Below are positions 53,999-63,011 of a stretch of DNA of 64,000 nucleotides, in pieces. The notes under the pieces are model-generated. The model worked only from the letters and a program-made list of their open reading frames with translations, did no database searches and had not been told where the DNA came from. Both the position numbers and the translations under genes were made by a program. The first letter of the stretch is position 1; the number at the start of each line of letters is the position of its first letter. Origin of the DNA: Streptomyces sp. NBC_01571 (GTDB lineage: Bacteria > Actinomycetota > Actinomycetes > Streptomycetales > Streptomycetaceae); assembly GCF_026339875.1 (NCBI RefSeq), contig NZ_JAPEPZ010000001.1:992001-1056000 (forward strand), read 5' to 3'.

Positions 53999-55048
53999 TC
54001 AGCCCGCCGTTCCGCGCGGTACGACCGTCGCGAGTACGGCGGGCAGGGGGTACCAGTCCGCCGACACCACGCTGGCGTGCCGTGCGGCGAGGAGAGCGAC
54101 GCGTTCCTGTGCCTGGGCCTGGGTGGGGTTGGTGCCGTCGATGGCGGGGGGCACGTTCTGTGCGTCGGTCATGACGACGAGGTAGTGGCGCTCGTCGTAC
54201 CAGGCGGTGGCGATCGTGCCGCCCGCGTAGGCGGCGGCGTCGCCGTCGTACATCACGAACCAGGGGCGGATGGTCGTGTCGGTGTAGCGGGTGCGCGGGT
54301 CGCCCGCGGCCGCGCCGTGCACGGCGGGGAAGGCGGACGCCTCGCGCAGCCGGCCGGCGGCGGCGAGGTCGCGGAGGTGGGTGGCGTACTCGCGGTCCGT
54401 CCAGAGCGAGTCGAGGGGGTTGCTCTCCTCGACGGTGCCGGGAATGAGCTCGACGACGAACTTGCCGGCGAGCGCCGAACGGGCGGGCCAGCCGTCCGCC
54501 TGGACGGCCGAGTCCAGGTCGGGGTGGGACCCCACGACGTCGGCAGGACGCAGCAGCGCGTCGCCGAGTTTCGCCGTCAGCAGGGCGTCCAACTGGGTGG
54601 GTCCGCGGCCGATGTTGGCCGCGAAGCCGTCCTTCATCTCGATCTTCAGCTGGATCGGCCGGTGCCCCGGGTGCGCGTCGTGCCACGCCCGGATGTCGGA
54701 GAGGCAGCCGCCGAGATCGCGGTTGACGGACTTGGCGCGCAGCTCGGAGGCGTTCGCCGCGTTCTCGCAGTTGTTGTCGTTGCCGATCGGGTTGCTGTGC
54801 GAGACGCGCCAGGAGGCCCCGAACGCGTTGGTCCACACGTCCAGTTCCAGCATCCCGGCGCCGGAGTCCAACGCGTCGGCGAAGTAGGGGTACTTCGCCT
54901 TGTCGTAGGAGTTGTGGACACCCACGGAGGTGCTGGAGGAGTACGAGAGGTCCGTGGCACTCGCCCCGGGCGAGGTGGTCAGGGCGACGGCTCCCGCCGT
55001 CGCCACCGCGATCCCCGTACGTGCCAGGACCCTCACATGTCTGCGCAT
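53999..55048 (-). CDS. Secreted phosphatidylinositol-specific phospholipase C
   Basis: A 349-residue secreted enzyme: signal peptide at residues 1-32 ending ASA, then the PI-PLC core GVHNSYDKAKYPYFADALDSGAGMLELDVWTN with HN and the acid pair of the calcium-dependent family, VSHSNPIGNDNNCENAA and QLKIEMKDG. It cleaves phosphatidylinositol outside the cell. ATG 55048 gives MRRHVRVLARTGIAV. It is convergent with the esterase gene, only 7 bp between stops. Confidence 0.9.
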   Translation of the reverse strand: MRRHVRVLARTGIAVATAGAVALTTSPGASATDLSYSSSTSVGVHNSYDKAKYPYFADALDSGAGMLELDVWTNAFGASWRVSHSNPIGNDNNCENAANASELRAKSVNRDLGGCLSDIRAWHDAHPGHRPIQLKIEMKDGFAANIGRGPTQLDALLTAKLGDALLRPADVVGSHPDLDSAVQADGWPARSALAGKFVVELIPGTVEESNPLDSLWTDREYATHLRDLAAAGRLREASAFPAVHGAAAGDPRTRYTDTTIRPWFVMYDGDAAAYAGGTIATAWYDERHYLVVMTDAQNVPPAIDGTNPTQAQAQERVALLAARHASVVSADWYPLPAVLATVVPRGTAG

Positions 55049-55269
55049 GTTCCCCCTGCCTCTCCTGCATCGGTGGTCAACCGGCGTGCAGCGTAGGGGT
55101 GTTGGGTGACATCCGGAAGAGCCCGTGATGACGGGAGGGCGGACACCGCACCACGTGGCGGGAGGTGCGCCACCGCCCCGCGAAGAACGGATGCCGCGTG
55201 GCCACTTCCACCCGGTCCGACCAGTCGGTATGTTCGGATCCGCTGTCCCTACGGATGACGGAGGTCTCC

Positions 55270-56436
55270 ATGTCCCAGCCCGCGCCCGATGTCCGGGGCC
55301 ACTGCGACGCACGCTTCACGGCGGTGCGTACGGCGTTCGAGGAGAACTTCCGGGACCGTGACGAACTGGGCGCGGCGGTGACCGTCGTCCTCGACGGCGA
55401 GACGGTGGTGGACCTGTGGGGCGGCTGGGCCGACGCGGGACGCACCCGCCTCTGGGAGCGCGAGACGCTCGTCAACGTGTGGTCGACGTCGAAGGGCCCG
55501 ACCGCGCTGTGCGCGCACATCCTGGCCGACCGCGGGCTGCTCGACCTCGACGCGCCGGTGGCCGCGTACTGGCCGGAGTTCGCGGCGGCGGGCAAGGAGT
55601 CCGTCCTCGTACGGCATCTGCTGTCGCATCGCGCGGGGCTGGCGGGGTTGCGCGAACCGCACACGTTCGAGCAGCTCTGCGACTGGGAGCTGACCGTCGG
55701 GCGGCTCGCGGCCCAGGAGCCCTGGTGGGAGCCGGGGACGCGGTCCGGCTATCACGCGCTCACCTTCGGCCATCTGGTCGGCGAGGTGGTGCGGCGGGTG
55801 TCCGGGCTGATGCCGGGCGCGTTCCTGGAGCGGGAGGTGACCGGCCCGCTCGGGATCGACTTCACCATCGGACTGCCCGAGAAGGAGGTCGGGCGTGTGG
55901 CCGAGCTGGTGCATCCGCCGGCCGCGTCGAGCAGCGAATAGGCCGCGGTCTTCGCACAGTTGGCGCCCGCGGCGGTGGCAGCGCTGACCAATCCGCTGGT
56001 CGGCGCCACCGAGGCGGGCACAGCGCGCTGGCGGGCGGCCGAGATCCCGGCCGCGAACGGCCACGGCACGGCTCGGGCGATCGCCGCGCTGTACGGGATC
56101 TTCGCCGGGCGCGGGTCGCACGGCTCCCGGCAGGTGCTGTCGCCGGAGGCCGCGGAGCGGGTGCGTGAGGGGCAGGGCAGCTGCCGGGACCTGGTCCTGG
56201 GTGCCGGGTTCGAGCACGAGACGGAGGCCGGGCTCGGACTGTGGCTGAGCGGGCCCAACACCTCGTACGGACCCAACCCGAGGGCTTTCGGACATGACGG
56301 CTTCGGCGGGTCCTGCGGTCTCGCCGACCCCGAGGCGGCCGTCTCCCTGGGGTACGTCATGAACCGGATGGGGCCGCACATCGCCGACGACCCAAGGAAG
56401 ATGGCGCTCGTGGACGCTCTCTACAGCGCCCTGTGA
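55270..56436 (+). pseudogene. Serine beta-lactamase-fold esterase (EstB-like), interrupted by an in-frame TAG
   Basis: The reading frame runs from ATG 55270 (GGAGGT upstream) to 56436 with a single TAG at 55939-55941; on both sides the same frame codes for one protein of about 388 residues. STSKG carries the SxxK nucleophile (residue about 76), and YHA (YxN-like) and the later HDGFGGSCG replace the KTG box. The codon is flanked by SSSE and AAVFAQL; changing T to C would give Gln, so a CAG to TAG mutation is likely. A carboxylesterase or D-aminoacylase activity would be lost unless read through. Confidence 0.82.
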
Positions 56437-56502
56437 GCACGCCGGAACCGCCGGGAGCGCGCGGTCTGAAATCGGCCGAACCTCCCGGCCGCCCTTCCCT
56501 CG

Positions 56503-56514
56503 TGGTTTAGACCA
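56503..56514. promoter_or_regulatory. dre-like operator TGGTTTAGACCA upstream of the GntR gene
   Basis: TGGTTTAGACCA differs from the DasR-binding dre core TGGTCTAGACCA by one base, followed by ATGCTAGATCTGGTC with another TGGTC half site. It lies 67-78 bp before a GntR/HutC gene, so it may be autoregulatory. Confidence 0.6.
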
Positions 56515-56580
56515 ATGCTAGATCTGGTCGCGCAATGAGCCCGCACGGCTACGTCTAGTCACCACGCAGGAGGCGCGGAC

Positions 56581-57351
56581 ATGGCCCGCACCAGCCACCC
56601 GTCCGACATCCGTCCGTCCGACCCGCCCGCGCAGGACGTCCACCCCTCCGCCCAGGAACCCCGGTACTCGCGGATCGCCACCCAGCTCCTCGGCGAACTC
56701 CGCGACGGCACCGTTCCGCCCGGCGAACGACTGCCGGGAGAGCGGGAGTTGGCGACCAGGTTCGGGGTCAGCCGGGAGACCGTACGCCAGGCACTGCAGC
56801 AGCTGCGACTGGCCGGGCTGGTCTCCACCGACCGGCGCGGCAGCCACGCGACACTCCCCGGCACCCACGCCGAGCACATCCCGTCGCTGGACTTCCCGGT
56901 CGGCGCGCACAGCCGGGAACCGTGCGGTGTCCGGCACGCGAGTGTGACCTGGGAGGCACCCCCGCCCGAGCACGCCCTGGCACTCGGGCTCGCGCCGCGC
57001 CGCCCGACCCTCGTGCACCGCTACGAGTCGGCCGCGGCGGACGGCAGCGGACTGCGTACGGCCGTCACCTCCTTCTCCGCGGTCGCCGTGACGGAGGTGG
57101 AGGAACTCGCCCGCTACCGCGACCGCGCGGACGGCACCGCCTCGGCGCAGCTGCGGCGGGCCTACGACTGGATGCGCAGGGCCGGGCTGACCCTGCACCA
57201 CCGGGACGCGATCACCCGGCTCCCCCAGTCCGTGCTGGTCACCCGGCGCGTGCACGACCAGTACGACCGGCCCCTGGAGATCACCGACCTGGTCGTGGAG
57301 GCCCAACAGGATGCACTCGTCTATGAGTTCACCCTTCCGGCGGCCGGCTGA
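56581..57351 (+). CDS. GntR-family regulator with UTRA domain (HutC/DasR-type)
   Basis: A 256-residue GntR protein. The winged helix (residues about 28-95) reads RIATQLLGELRDGTVPPGERLPGERELATRFGVSRETVRQALQQLRLAGLVSTDRRGSHAT; the UTRA effector domain follows to the end with YESAAADGSGL, VYEFTLP. Size equals DasR (about 254), which senses phosphorylated amino sugars. The dre-like site upstream strengthens the comparison, but the effector here is unproven. ATG 56581 follows AGGAGG. Confidence 0.92.
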   Translation: MARTSHPSDIRPSDPPAQDVHPSAQEPRYSRIATQLLGELRDGTVPPGERLPGERELATRFGVSRETVRQALQQLRLAGLVSTDRRGSHATLPGTHAEHIPSLDFPVGAHSREPCGVRHASVTWEAPPPEHALALGLAPRRPTLVHRYESAAADGSGLRTAVTSFSAVAVTEVEELARYRDRADGTASAQLRRAYDWMRRAGLTLHHRDAITRLPQSVLVTRRVHDQYDRPLEITDLVVEAQQDALVYEFTLPAAG

Positions 57352-57363
57352 ACCAGCCGCCGG
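57337..57363. terminator. Hairpin at the end of the gntR gene
   Basis: CCGGCGGC (57337-57344) and GCCGCCGG (57356-57363) form an outer stem overlapping the stop codon, with a nested GGCTG/CAGCC stem. Confidence 0.55.
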
Positions 57364-57493
57364 CGACAGTCCCGCGCCGGGGTGCCCCTCCCGAGGCGGG
57401 AGGCGACGGCGATGCGTCGGCGAGGCGAGTGGCACGCGGGGCGCCAGCAGCCGCACGACCGTGTCCCGGGTCGTCCGGGGTGACCGCCCCGGC

Positions 57494-57585
57494 GTGCCGG
57501 CCGGCCACCCTGAAGGGGGCGTTGTGCCGGTCGGCCACCCCGAACGGGGGCGTTGTGCCGGTCGGCCACCCCGTACGGGGCCGGG
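57494..57585. repeat. 31-bp tandem repeat, three copies
   Basis: Three units of 30, 31 and 31 bp begin at 57494, 57524 and 57555 (GTGCCGGTCGGCCACCCCG type). Each contains a short CCCCG/CGGGG hairpin. The block sits between the gntR gene and the convergent LmeA gene and may act as a repeated terminator. Confidence 0.85.
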
Positions 57586-57596
57586 TTCGCGGTGGC

Positions 57597-58295
57597 TCAG
57601 CCGGCGCGGCTCGGTGTGGCGGGCCCGTCCGACCTGAGGCGGACGTGGATGCCGTCCTCCTCGACCCGCGCCGAGGTGGCGCGCAGCCCCAGCGGATAGG
57701 CCTCGGGGGCGGCCCGCTGTGCGACGGCCTCGCGGATCCGTCGCGCCACGGCGTCGGGGGCGGCCCTGCCCATGATCTCGACCGACGTCACCGTCATCCT
57801 GACGCGTCCGGCCGCGGTTCCGGGCCGGACTGTCACACTGCCGAGGCCGCCCTGCCCGAACAGCAGCGTCAGGGTGTCCTGGTAGGGGTCGGTACGCACT
57901 TCGGTGACCGGCAGGCCGCCGGGGTCCCCGGTCAGGCCGGCCACGGCGCCCGGCGGGATCAGTACCGTCACCCGCGCCGAAGCCACCTCGGCACGTCTGT
58001 CACCGCCGCCGGTCAGCCGTACGTCCTCCAGCCGGGCGTGGAACGAGGCGTCGGGAATCCGGCCGAGCCGCGCGTGCGCTCCGTCCACCTCGACGAACGG
58101 CAGCCGCTTGTCGGCGAGTTGGAGGAACGCCGGGCGGGACGAGAGCCCTATCCGGAGGTCTCCGTCCGGCACCCGGGACGCGATCGCGGTACGGACGCGG
58201 TGCTGCAGCTCGGCGCGGGCGAGCGGTTCGCCGCCCACCGGAAGGGCGACCAGTACGCCCACGCAGGCCAGGACGGTCACGGTGCGGCGCCTCAC
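57597..58295 (-). CDS. LmeA-family phospholipid-binding protein (DUF2993)
   Basis: A 232-residue secreted protein. The signal peptide is at residues 1-22 and the remainder is a DUF2993/LmeA fold with SSRPAFLQLADKRLPFVEVDGAHARL, VRLTGGGDR and repeated beta strands. LmeA proteins bind anionic phospholipids in the cell envelope and modify lipomannan maturation in mycobacteria. The start overlaps the stop of the MMPL gene by four bases, so it is the second gene of that operon and may serve as its lipid-shuttling partner. Confidence 0.87.
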   Translation of the reverse strand: MRRRTVTVLACVGVLVALPVGGEPLARAELQHRVRTAIASRVPDGDLRIGLSSRPAFLQLADKRLPFVEVDGAHARLGRIPDASFHARLEDVRLTGGGDRRAEVASARVTVLIPPGAVAGLTGDPGGLPVTEVRTDPYQDTLTLLFGQGGLGSVTVRPGTAAGRVRMTVTSVEIMGRAAPDAVARRIREAVAQRAAPEAYPLGLRATSARVEEDGIHVRLRSDGPATPSRAG

Positions 58296-60535
58296 GCGGT
58301 CGCCTCCGGCTCACGGGCCGCGGCGGGTTCCGGCTGCCGGGACACGGCCGTCCCCTCGGCGTCCAGGCGCGGCAGGATCCGGTCGAGCCTGCGCGGGAGC
58401 CACCAATTGGCCCTGCCGAACAGGTACATGGTGGCCGGGACCAGCAGCAGACGCACGATCGTGGCGTCGATGACCACACTCACACCGAGCCCGAGCGCCA
58501 TCATCTTGATCACCACGTTGGTGGAGAGCAGGAAGGCGAGGAACACACTGGTCATGACGATCGCCGCACAGCTGATGACCCGCGCGGTGGCGGCCAGTCC
58601 GCCGGCCACACTCGCGTCGTTGTCGCCGGTCTCCAGCCACACCTCACGGATGCGTGAGAGCAGGAAGATCTCGTAGTCCATCGAGAGTCCGAAGACGATG
58701 GCGAACATCATCATCGGGACGAACGACTCGACGGGCACGGACTCGGTCACACCGAACAGGGCGCCGCCCCAGCCCCATTGGAAGACGGCGACCACGACAC
58801 CGTAGGCAGCGCCGATCGACAACAGGTTGAGCACGGCCGCCTTGAGGGCCACGAGGAGACTGCGGAAGACGCAGAGCAGCAGGACGAAGGCCGCGCCGAC
58901 CACCACCCCCACGACCCACGGCAGCCGCTCCCCCAGGGTGTCGCGGAAGGCGATCTGGACGGCGGTGGTACCCGTGACGTGGGCGTGCGCCCCGGTGCCG
59001 TCGAGCGCCCGCGGGAGTACCCGGTCCTCCAGCCGGTGCACCAGCGCGGTGGTGGACGCGTCCTCCGGCCCCCGGCGGGGCACGACCGTGGCGGTGAGCA
59101 GGCCGCCGTCCGGCGTGGCGACCGGTCCGGTGACGGTGACGACGTCGGGGGTGCCGGAGAGCGCGGTGCGCACTCCGGCGGTGACGGCGTCCCGGTCCGC
59201 GCCGGTCCCGTCCAGCGCGACGACCACCGTGAGCGGGCCGTTGGTGCCCGCGCCGAACCCGTCCGAGATCAGGTCGTACGCCCGGCGCTCGGTGTAGTCC
59301 GTCGAGCTGGCGCCCGCGTCGATGTGACCGAGCCGCAGGGAGGCGACGGGAAGGGCGAGGACTCCGAGAACCAGCAGGCCCGCGACGAGGAAGAGCCAGG
59401 GCCTGCGTCCGACGGTCGCGGCCCAGCGATGCCAGGTGTCGTCGTCGTCCGCGGACTCGGCCACCGGCCGGCGCACGCTCCAGCGGTCGACGCGCCCACC
59501 CGTCAGCCCGAGCAGCGCCGGTGTCAGGGTGAGCGAGGCGAGCGCGGCGACCAGCACGGTGATCCCGGCGGCGGCGCCCAGGCTTCCGATGAACGACACC
59601 CCGGAGGCATACAGGCCGGCCAGCGCCATGGCGACCGTCGCCGCCGCGACCAGGACGGCGCGTCCGCTGGTGGCGAGGGCGCGCCCCGCCGCCTCCTCCG
59701 GGCCGGCCCCGGACGCGAGCAGTCCCCGGTGGCGTGTGGTGAGGAACAGCGCGTAGTCGAGACCGACGCCCAGCCCCATCATCGTGGCGAGGGTGGGCGC
59801 GGTGGCGCCGAAGGTGACGGCCGCGGCCACGAGTCCGAGGACGGCCACCCCGCCGGCGAGTCCGGCGACCGCCGTGACCAGGGGCAGGCCGGCCGCCGCG
59901 ACACTGCCGAAGCCGAACAGCAGCACGACCACGGCCGTCACCAGGCCGATCGCCTCCGACAGCCCGTCGGCGGCCTTGGGCCGGGCCAGCTGACCGAGCG
60001 GGCCGCCGTAGTCCACGCTCACGTGGTCGGCACGCAGACCGGCGACGGCCCGGTCGACCCCGTCCAGGTACGAACGGTCGAAGGTCACCGGGTTGTCGGC
60101 GAAGCGGAGCGTGGCGTAGCCGGTCGTGCCGTCCACGGAGACCGTGCCCGGCGTGGTCAGCGGATCGGCGACCGTCAACACCTCGGGCAACCGGCCGATC
60201 CCCGCCATCGCGGCGTCGAGGGAGGTCCGGTGGGCGGCGAGTCCGTCGTCCGCCTTCAGGACGATCTGCGCGCCGACGCCCTTCAGATCGCTGCCGTGCT
60301 CCTCCAGCAGGTCGGCGCCCCGCTGCGCGCTGGTGCCCGGCAGCGAGAACTCGTCCTGATAGGTGCCGCCCCAGGCCCGGTCGGCGGCGAAGGCGGCGAC
60401 CAGGACGAGCAGCCAGGCGGCGACCACCCGGCGGGCGTTGCGGGCGCACCACCGGCCCAGGCGGTGCAGCGCGCCGGACGGCGTGGCCGTGGGCGGGCCG
60501 GGGGGTGCGGTGTCGGGAGGTGCGGAGGCAGTCAT
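58292..60535 (-). CDS. MMPL-family RND transporter
   Basis: A 747-residue MMPL protein with 12 predicted membrane helices in two sets of six, each preceded by a large extracellular loop. Motifs: GLDYALFLTTRHRG (helix four) and GLSMDYEIFLLSRIREVW (helix ten), both with the conserved Asp-Tyr pair used for proton coupling. Such transporters move lipids or lipid-linked molecules out of the cell. The start is ATG 60535. It is divergent from a response regulator and histidine kinase, which are likely to control it. Confidence 0.93.
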   Translation of the reverse strand: MTASAPPDTAPPGPPTATPSGALHRLGRWCARNARRVVAAWLLVLVAAFAADRAWGGTYQDEFSLPGTSAQRGADLLEEHGSDLKGVGAQIVLKADDGLAAHRTSLDAAMAGIGRLPEVLTVADPLTTPGTVSVDGTTGYATLRFADNPVTFDRSYLDGVDRAVAGLRADHVSVDYGGPLGQLARPKAADGLSEAIGLVTAVVVLLFGFGSVAAAGLPLVTAVAGLAGGVAVLGLVAAAVTFGATAPTLATMMGLGVGLDYALFLTTRHRGLLASGAGPEEAAGRALATSGRAVLVAAATVAMALAGLYASGVSFIGSLGAAAGITVLVAALASLTLTPALLGLTGGRVDRWSVRRPVAESADDDDTWHRWAATVGRRPWLFLVAGLLVLGVLALPVASLRLGHIDAGASSTDYTERRAYDLISDGFGAGTNGPLTVVVALDGTGADRDAVTAGVRTALSGTPDVVTVTGPVATPDGGLLTATVVPRRGPEDASTTALVHRLEDRVLPRALDGTGAHAHVTGTTAVQIAFRDTLGERLPWVVGVVVGAAFVLLLCVFRSLLVALKAAVLNLLSIGAAYGVVVAVFQWGWGGALFGVTESVPVESFVPMMMFAIVFGLSMDYEIFLLSRIREVWLETGDNDASVAGGLAATARVISCAAIVMTSVFLAFLLSTNVVIKMMALGLGVSVVIDATIVRLLLVPATMYLFGRANWWLPRRLDRILPRLDAEGTAVSRQPEPAAAREPEATA

Positions 60536-60639
60536 GACGGGATCGTGGACGCCGCGGGTGAGCGCGGGATCAGCGGAATGTTCGAGGAATGTCAGGGCAC
60601 ACGGCCGCGGGCCTTCGTACCGGCGCCGCCGGGCTAGCA

Positions 60640-60740
60640 TCGAATTCCCGTACGCCACCTCGTACGTCGAGTCCCGAACGACCCCACGGTCGTACAGCCA
60701 GTCCCGTACGCCCCCGCGTACGGCCCCCGTACGCATTCCC
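60640..60740. promoter_or_regulatory. Direct-repeat-rich promoter region between MMPL and response regulator genes
   Basis: TCCCGTACGCC occurs at about 60645 and again at about 60701, with related TCCCGAACGACC at 60669 and further CGTACG at 60726. Spaced direct repeats in front of an OmpR-type regulator are typical of its own binding sites. Confidence 0.4.
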
Positions 60741-60790
60741 CCGCACGCGTCCCCCACGGATCCCGGTGCGCGGGGGACGAGGAGCACCGC

Positions 60791-61477
60791 ATGCCGGACA
60801 GCAAGGGCCTCGTGCTGGTCGTCGAGGACGAGCGGCACATCGCCGACCTCCAGCGGCTCTATCTGACCCGCGAGGGCTTCGGCGTGCACGTCGAGACGGA
60901 CGGCCGGGCGGGGCTGGCGGCGGCGCGGCGGCTGCGGCCCGTGGCGATCGTCCTGGACATCGCGCTGCCGGGACTGGACGGCGTCGAGGTGTGCCGCAGG
61001 CTGCGCGAGGACGGCGACTGGACGCCGGTGCTGCTGGTCACGGCACGCGACGACGAAGCCGACCGGGTGCTCGGTCTGGAACTCGGCGCGGACGACTACG
61101 TCACCAAACCCTTCTCGCCCCGGGAACTGGTCGCCCGGGTCAAGACGGTGCTGCGCCGCGCGGCCGGACCGCCCGAAGCCGCGGCCCGGCGCGTAGGACG
61201 GGTCGCGGTCGACCCGGTGCGCCGTACGGCCGAGGCCGACGGGCGGCCCGTGGAACTGACGGCCACCGAGTTCGACCTGCTCGCCCATCTGCTGCGCCAT
61301 CCCGGCCGGGTCTTCCTCCGGGAGCAGCTGCTCGCGCAGGTGTGGGGGCAGGCCGACTACCGGGGCAGCCGGACCGTGGACGTCCATGTCGCGCAACTGC
61401 GCGCCAAGCTCGGTGACGCCAGCCCGATCCGGACCGTGCGGGGCGTCGGCTACAGCGCGGCGGACCCGGCGCGGTGA
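60791..61477 (+). CDS. OmpR/PhoB-family response regulator
   Basis: A 228-residue response regulator. The receiver domain (1-120) has VVEDERH (acid pocket E12/D13), phosphorylation Asp56 in IVLDIALPGLDG, the Thr in VTARDDE and Lys in YVTKPFSP. The C-terminal winged helix (about 130-226) reads LTATEFDLLAHLLRHPGRVFLREQLLAQVWG and RTVDVHVAQLRAKLG. It overlaps the sensor kinase gene (GTGA) and is divergent from the MMPL transporter. Confidence 0.96.
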   Translation: MPDSKGLVLVVEDERHIADLQRLYLTREGFGVHVETDGRAGLAAARRLRPVAIVLDIALPGLDGVEVCRRLREDGDWTPVLLVTARDDEADRVLGLELGADDYVTKPFSPRELVARVKTVLRRAAGPPEAAARRVGRVAVDPVRRTAEADGRPVELTATEFDLLAHLLRHPGRVFLREQLLAQVWGQADYRGSRTVDVHVAQLRAKLGDASPIRTVRGVGYSAADPAR

Positions 61478-62874
61478 GGGTCCCCCGGTACGGCGGCGGG
61501 CGGCCGTGGCGGCGGCCCGGTCCGATCACCCGTGGCATCACCCTGGTCACGACGGCGGTAGCGCTGGTCGCCGTGGTGCTCACGGGCGTCACCGCCTGGT
61601 ATCTCGTCCGCACCGGCGCGGAGGCCCAGCAGCGCGACCAACTGGGCCGCCAGGCGGAGGTGCTGAGCCGGACGCCTGTCCTCTCGGAGCTCCTGCTCGA
61701 CCGTGAACAGCGGCTCGCGGGCTCCAACGGACAGCAGGTCGCGGTCGTCACCCCCGGCGGAGAGACGGTGGGTCCGGCGACCGCGGCCGTGGACGGCCGG
61801 ACACGGACGAGGCTGCTCAGCGGGGAGGCGGTGTCCACGGAGGCGTCCCTGAACGGCACGGACGTCCTGGTCGAGGGCCGCCCCACGCCCGGAGGCGGTG
61901 CCGTCGTACTGACCCAGCCGTACGTCGTCGTCCACGACAGTGTGGCCCGGATGCGCCGGGCGCTCCCGCTCCCGCTCGTGGTCGGTCTGGTGGGCGGCGG
62001 CCTCGCCGGGCTGCTGCTGGCCCGGCGCCTGTCCCGCCCGCTCACCGCGGCCGCGACCACGGCCCGGCGGCTGGCCGAGGGCGAACGCGGGCTGCGTGCC
62101 GCGCCGGGCGGGCCCCGTGAACTGACTGACCTCACCCGCGCGTTGAACGTCCTCGACGCGGCACTGGCGCACAGCGAGAACCGGCAGCGGGAGTTCCTGC
62201 TCTCCGTCTCGCACGAGCTGCGCACCCCGCTCACCGCGACCCTGGGCTACGCGGAGGCCCTCGCCGACGGCGTGGTCGGGCCCGAGGAACTCCCCATGGT
62301 GGGCGAGACGTTGCTCAGCGAGACCCGGCGGCTCGAGCGCTTCGTGCAGGACCTGCTGGACCTCGCCCATCTGGAGACCGACGACTTCCGGGTCGAGACC
62401 CGGCCGGTGGACCTGGACGCGCTGGCCGGGAAGGCGGGCACGGTCTGGGCGGGTCGCTGCGCGCGGCACGGTGTGGTCTTCCGGGTCGAGCGGCCGGGCC
62501 GTCCCCTGACCGTCGAAACGGACGGCGTACGGGTGCGCCAGATGATCGACGGCCTCGCGGAGAACGCGCTGCGGGTGACCCCGGCGGGCGCGCCCCTGGT
62601 CCTGGCCCTCGCCCCGGACGGCGACGGTGCCCGGATCCAGGTCCGCGACGGCGGTCCCGGGCTGACACCCGAGGACGCCGCGGTCGCCTTCGAACGCGGC
62701 ACCCTGCACGCCCGCTACCAGGGCGTCCGCCCGGTCGGCACCGGCCTCGGCCTGGCCATCGTGCACCGGCTCGCCCAGCGCCTGGGCGGTTCGGTGACGG
62801 CGCGGGGGCACGGGCCGGAGGGCGGCGCGTGTTTCACCGTACGGGTGCCGGGACGGCCGGGGGCGAGTGGCTGA
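61474..62874 (+). CDS. Sensor histidine kinase
   Basis: A 466-residue membrane kinase. Two transmembrane helices (about 20-42 and 168-188) enclose an extracellular sensor domain of about 120 residues; a HAMP linker follows. The HisKA dimer with SVSHELRTPLTATLGYAEA (His at about 247) and the ATPase with GLAENALRVTP (N box), VRDGGPGL (G1) and GTGLGLAIVHRL (G2) are complete. It phosphorylates the preceding response regulator; the two genes overlap. The signal is unknown, perhaps cell-envelope stress given the MMPL/LmeA target. Confidence 0.95.
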   Translation: MRVPRYGGGRPWRRPGPITRGITLVTTAVALVAVVLTGVTAWYLVRTGAEAQQRDQLGRQAEVLSRTPVLSELLLDREQRLAGSNGQQVAVVTPGGETVGPATAAVDGRTRTRLLSGEAVSTEASLNGTDVLVEGRPTPGGGAVVLTQPYVVVHDSVARMRRALPLPLVVGLVGGGLAGLLLARRLSRPLTAAATTARRLAEGERGLRAAPGGPRELTDLTRALNVLDAALAHSENRQREFLLSVSHELRTPLTATLGYAEALADGVVGPEELPMVGETLLSETRRLERFVQDLLDLAHLETDDFRVETRPVDLDALAGKAGTVWAGRCARHGVVFRVERPGRPLTVETDGVRVRQMIDGLAENALRVTPAGAPLVLALAPDGDGARIQVRDGGPGLTPEDAAVAFERGTLHARYQGVRPVGTGLGLAIVHRLAQRLGGSVTARGHGPEGGACFTVRVPGRPGASG

Positions 62875-63011
62875 CCCGTGAACCGAGCTCAGCGCCTGCA
62901 GTCGGTCAGTACTGTCGAGACAACTGCCGCCCACCAAACGCCCCTTCGGAATGTCCTGATCCCTGGTCAACCCACAGACGCGGTGGTCGACGGACTCGGT
63001 AGGCTCCCCGC

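Noticed and set aside
57494..57585. Tandem repeats taken as a possible CRISPR array
   Set aside because: Copies are adjacent without unique spacers, number only three, and no cas genes are present.
62875..63011. Possible tRNA-like sequence downstream of the kinase gene
   Set aside because: No cloverleaf with TTC loop or acceptor pairing could be drawn.
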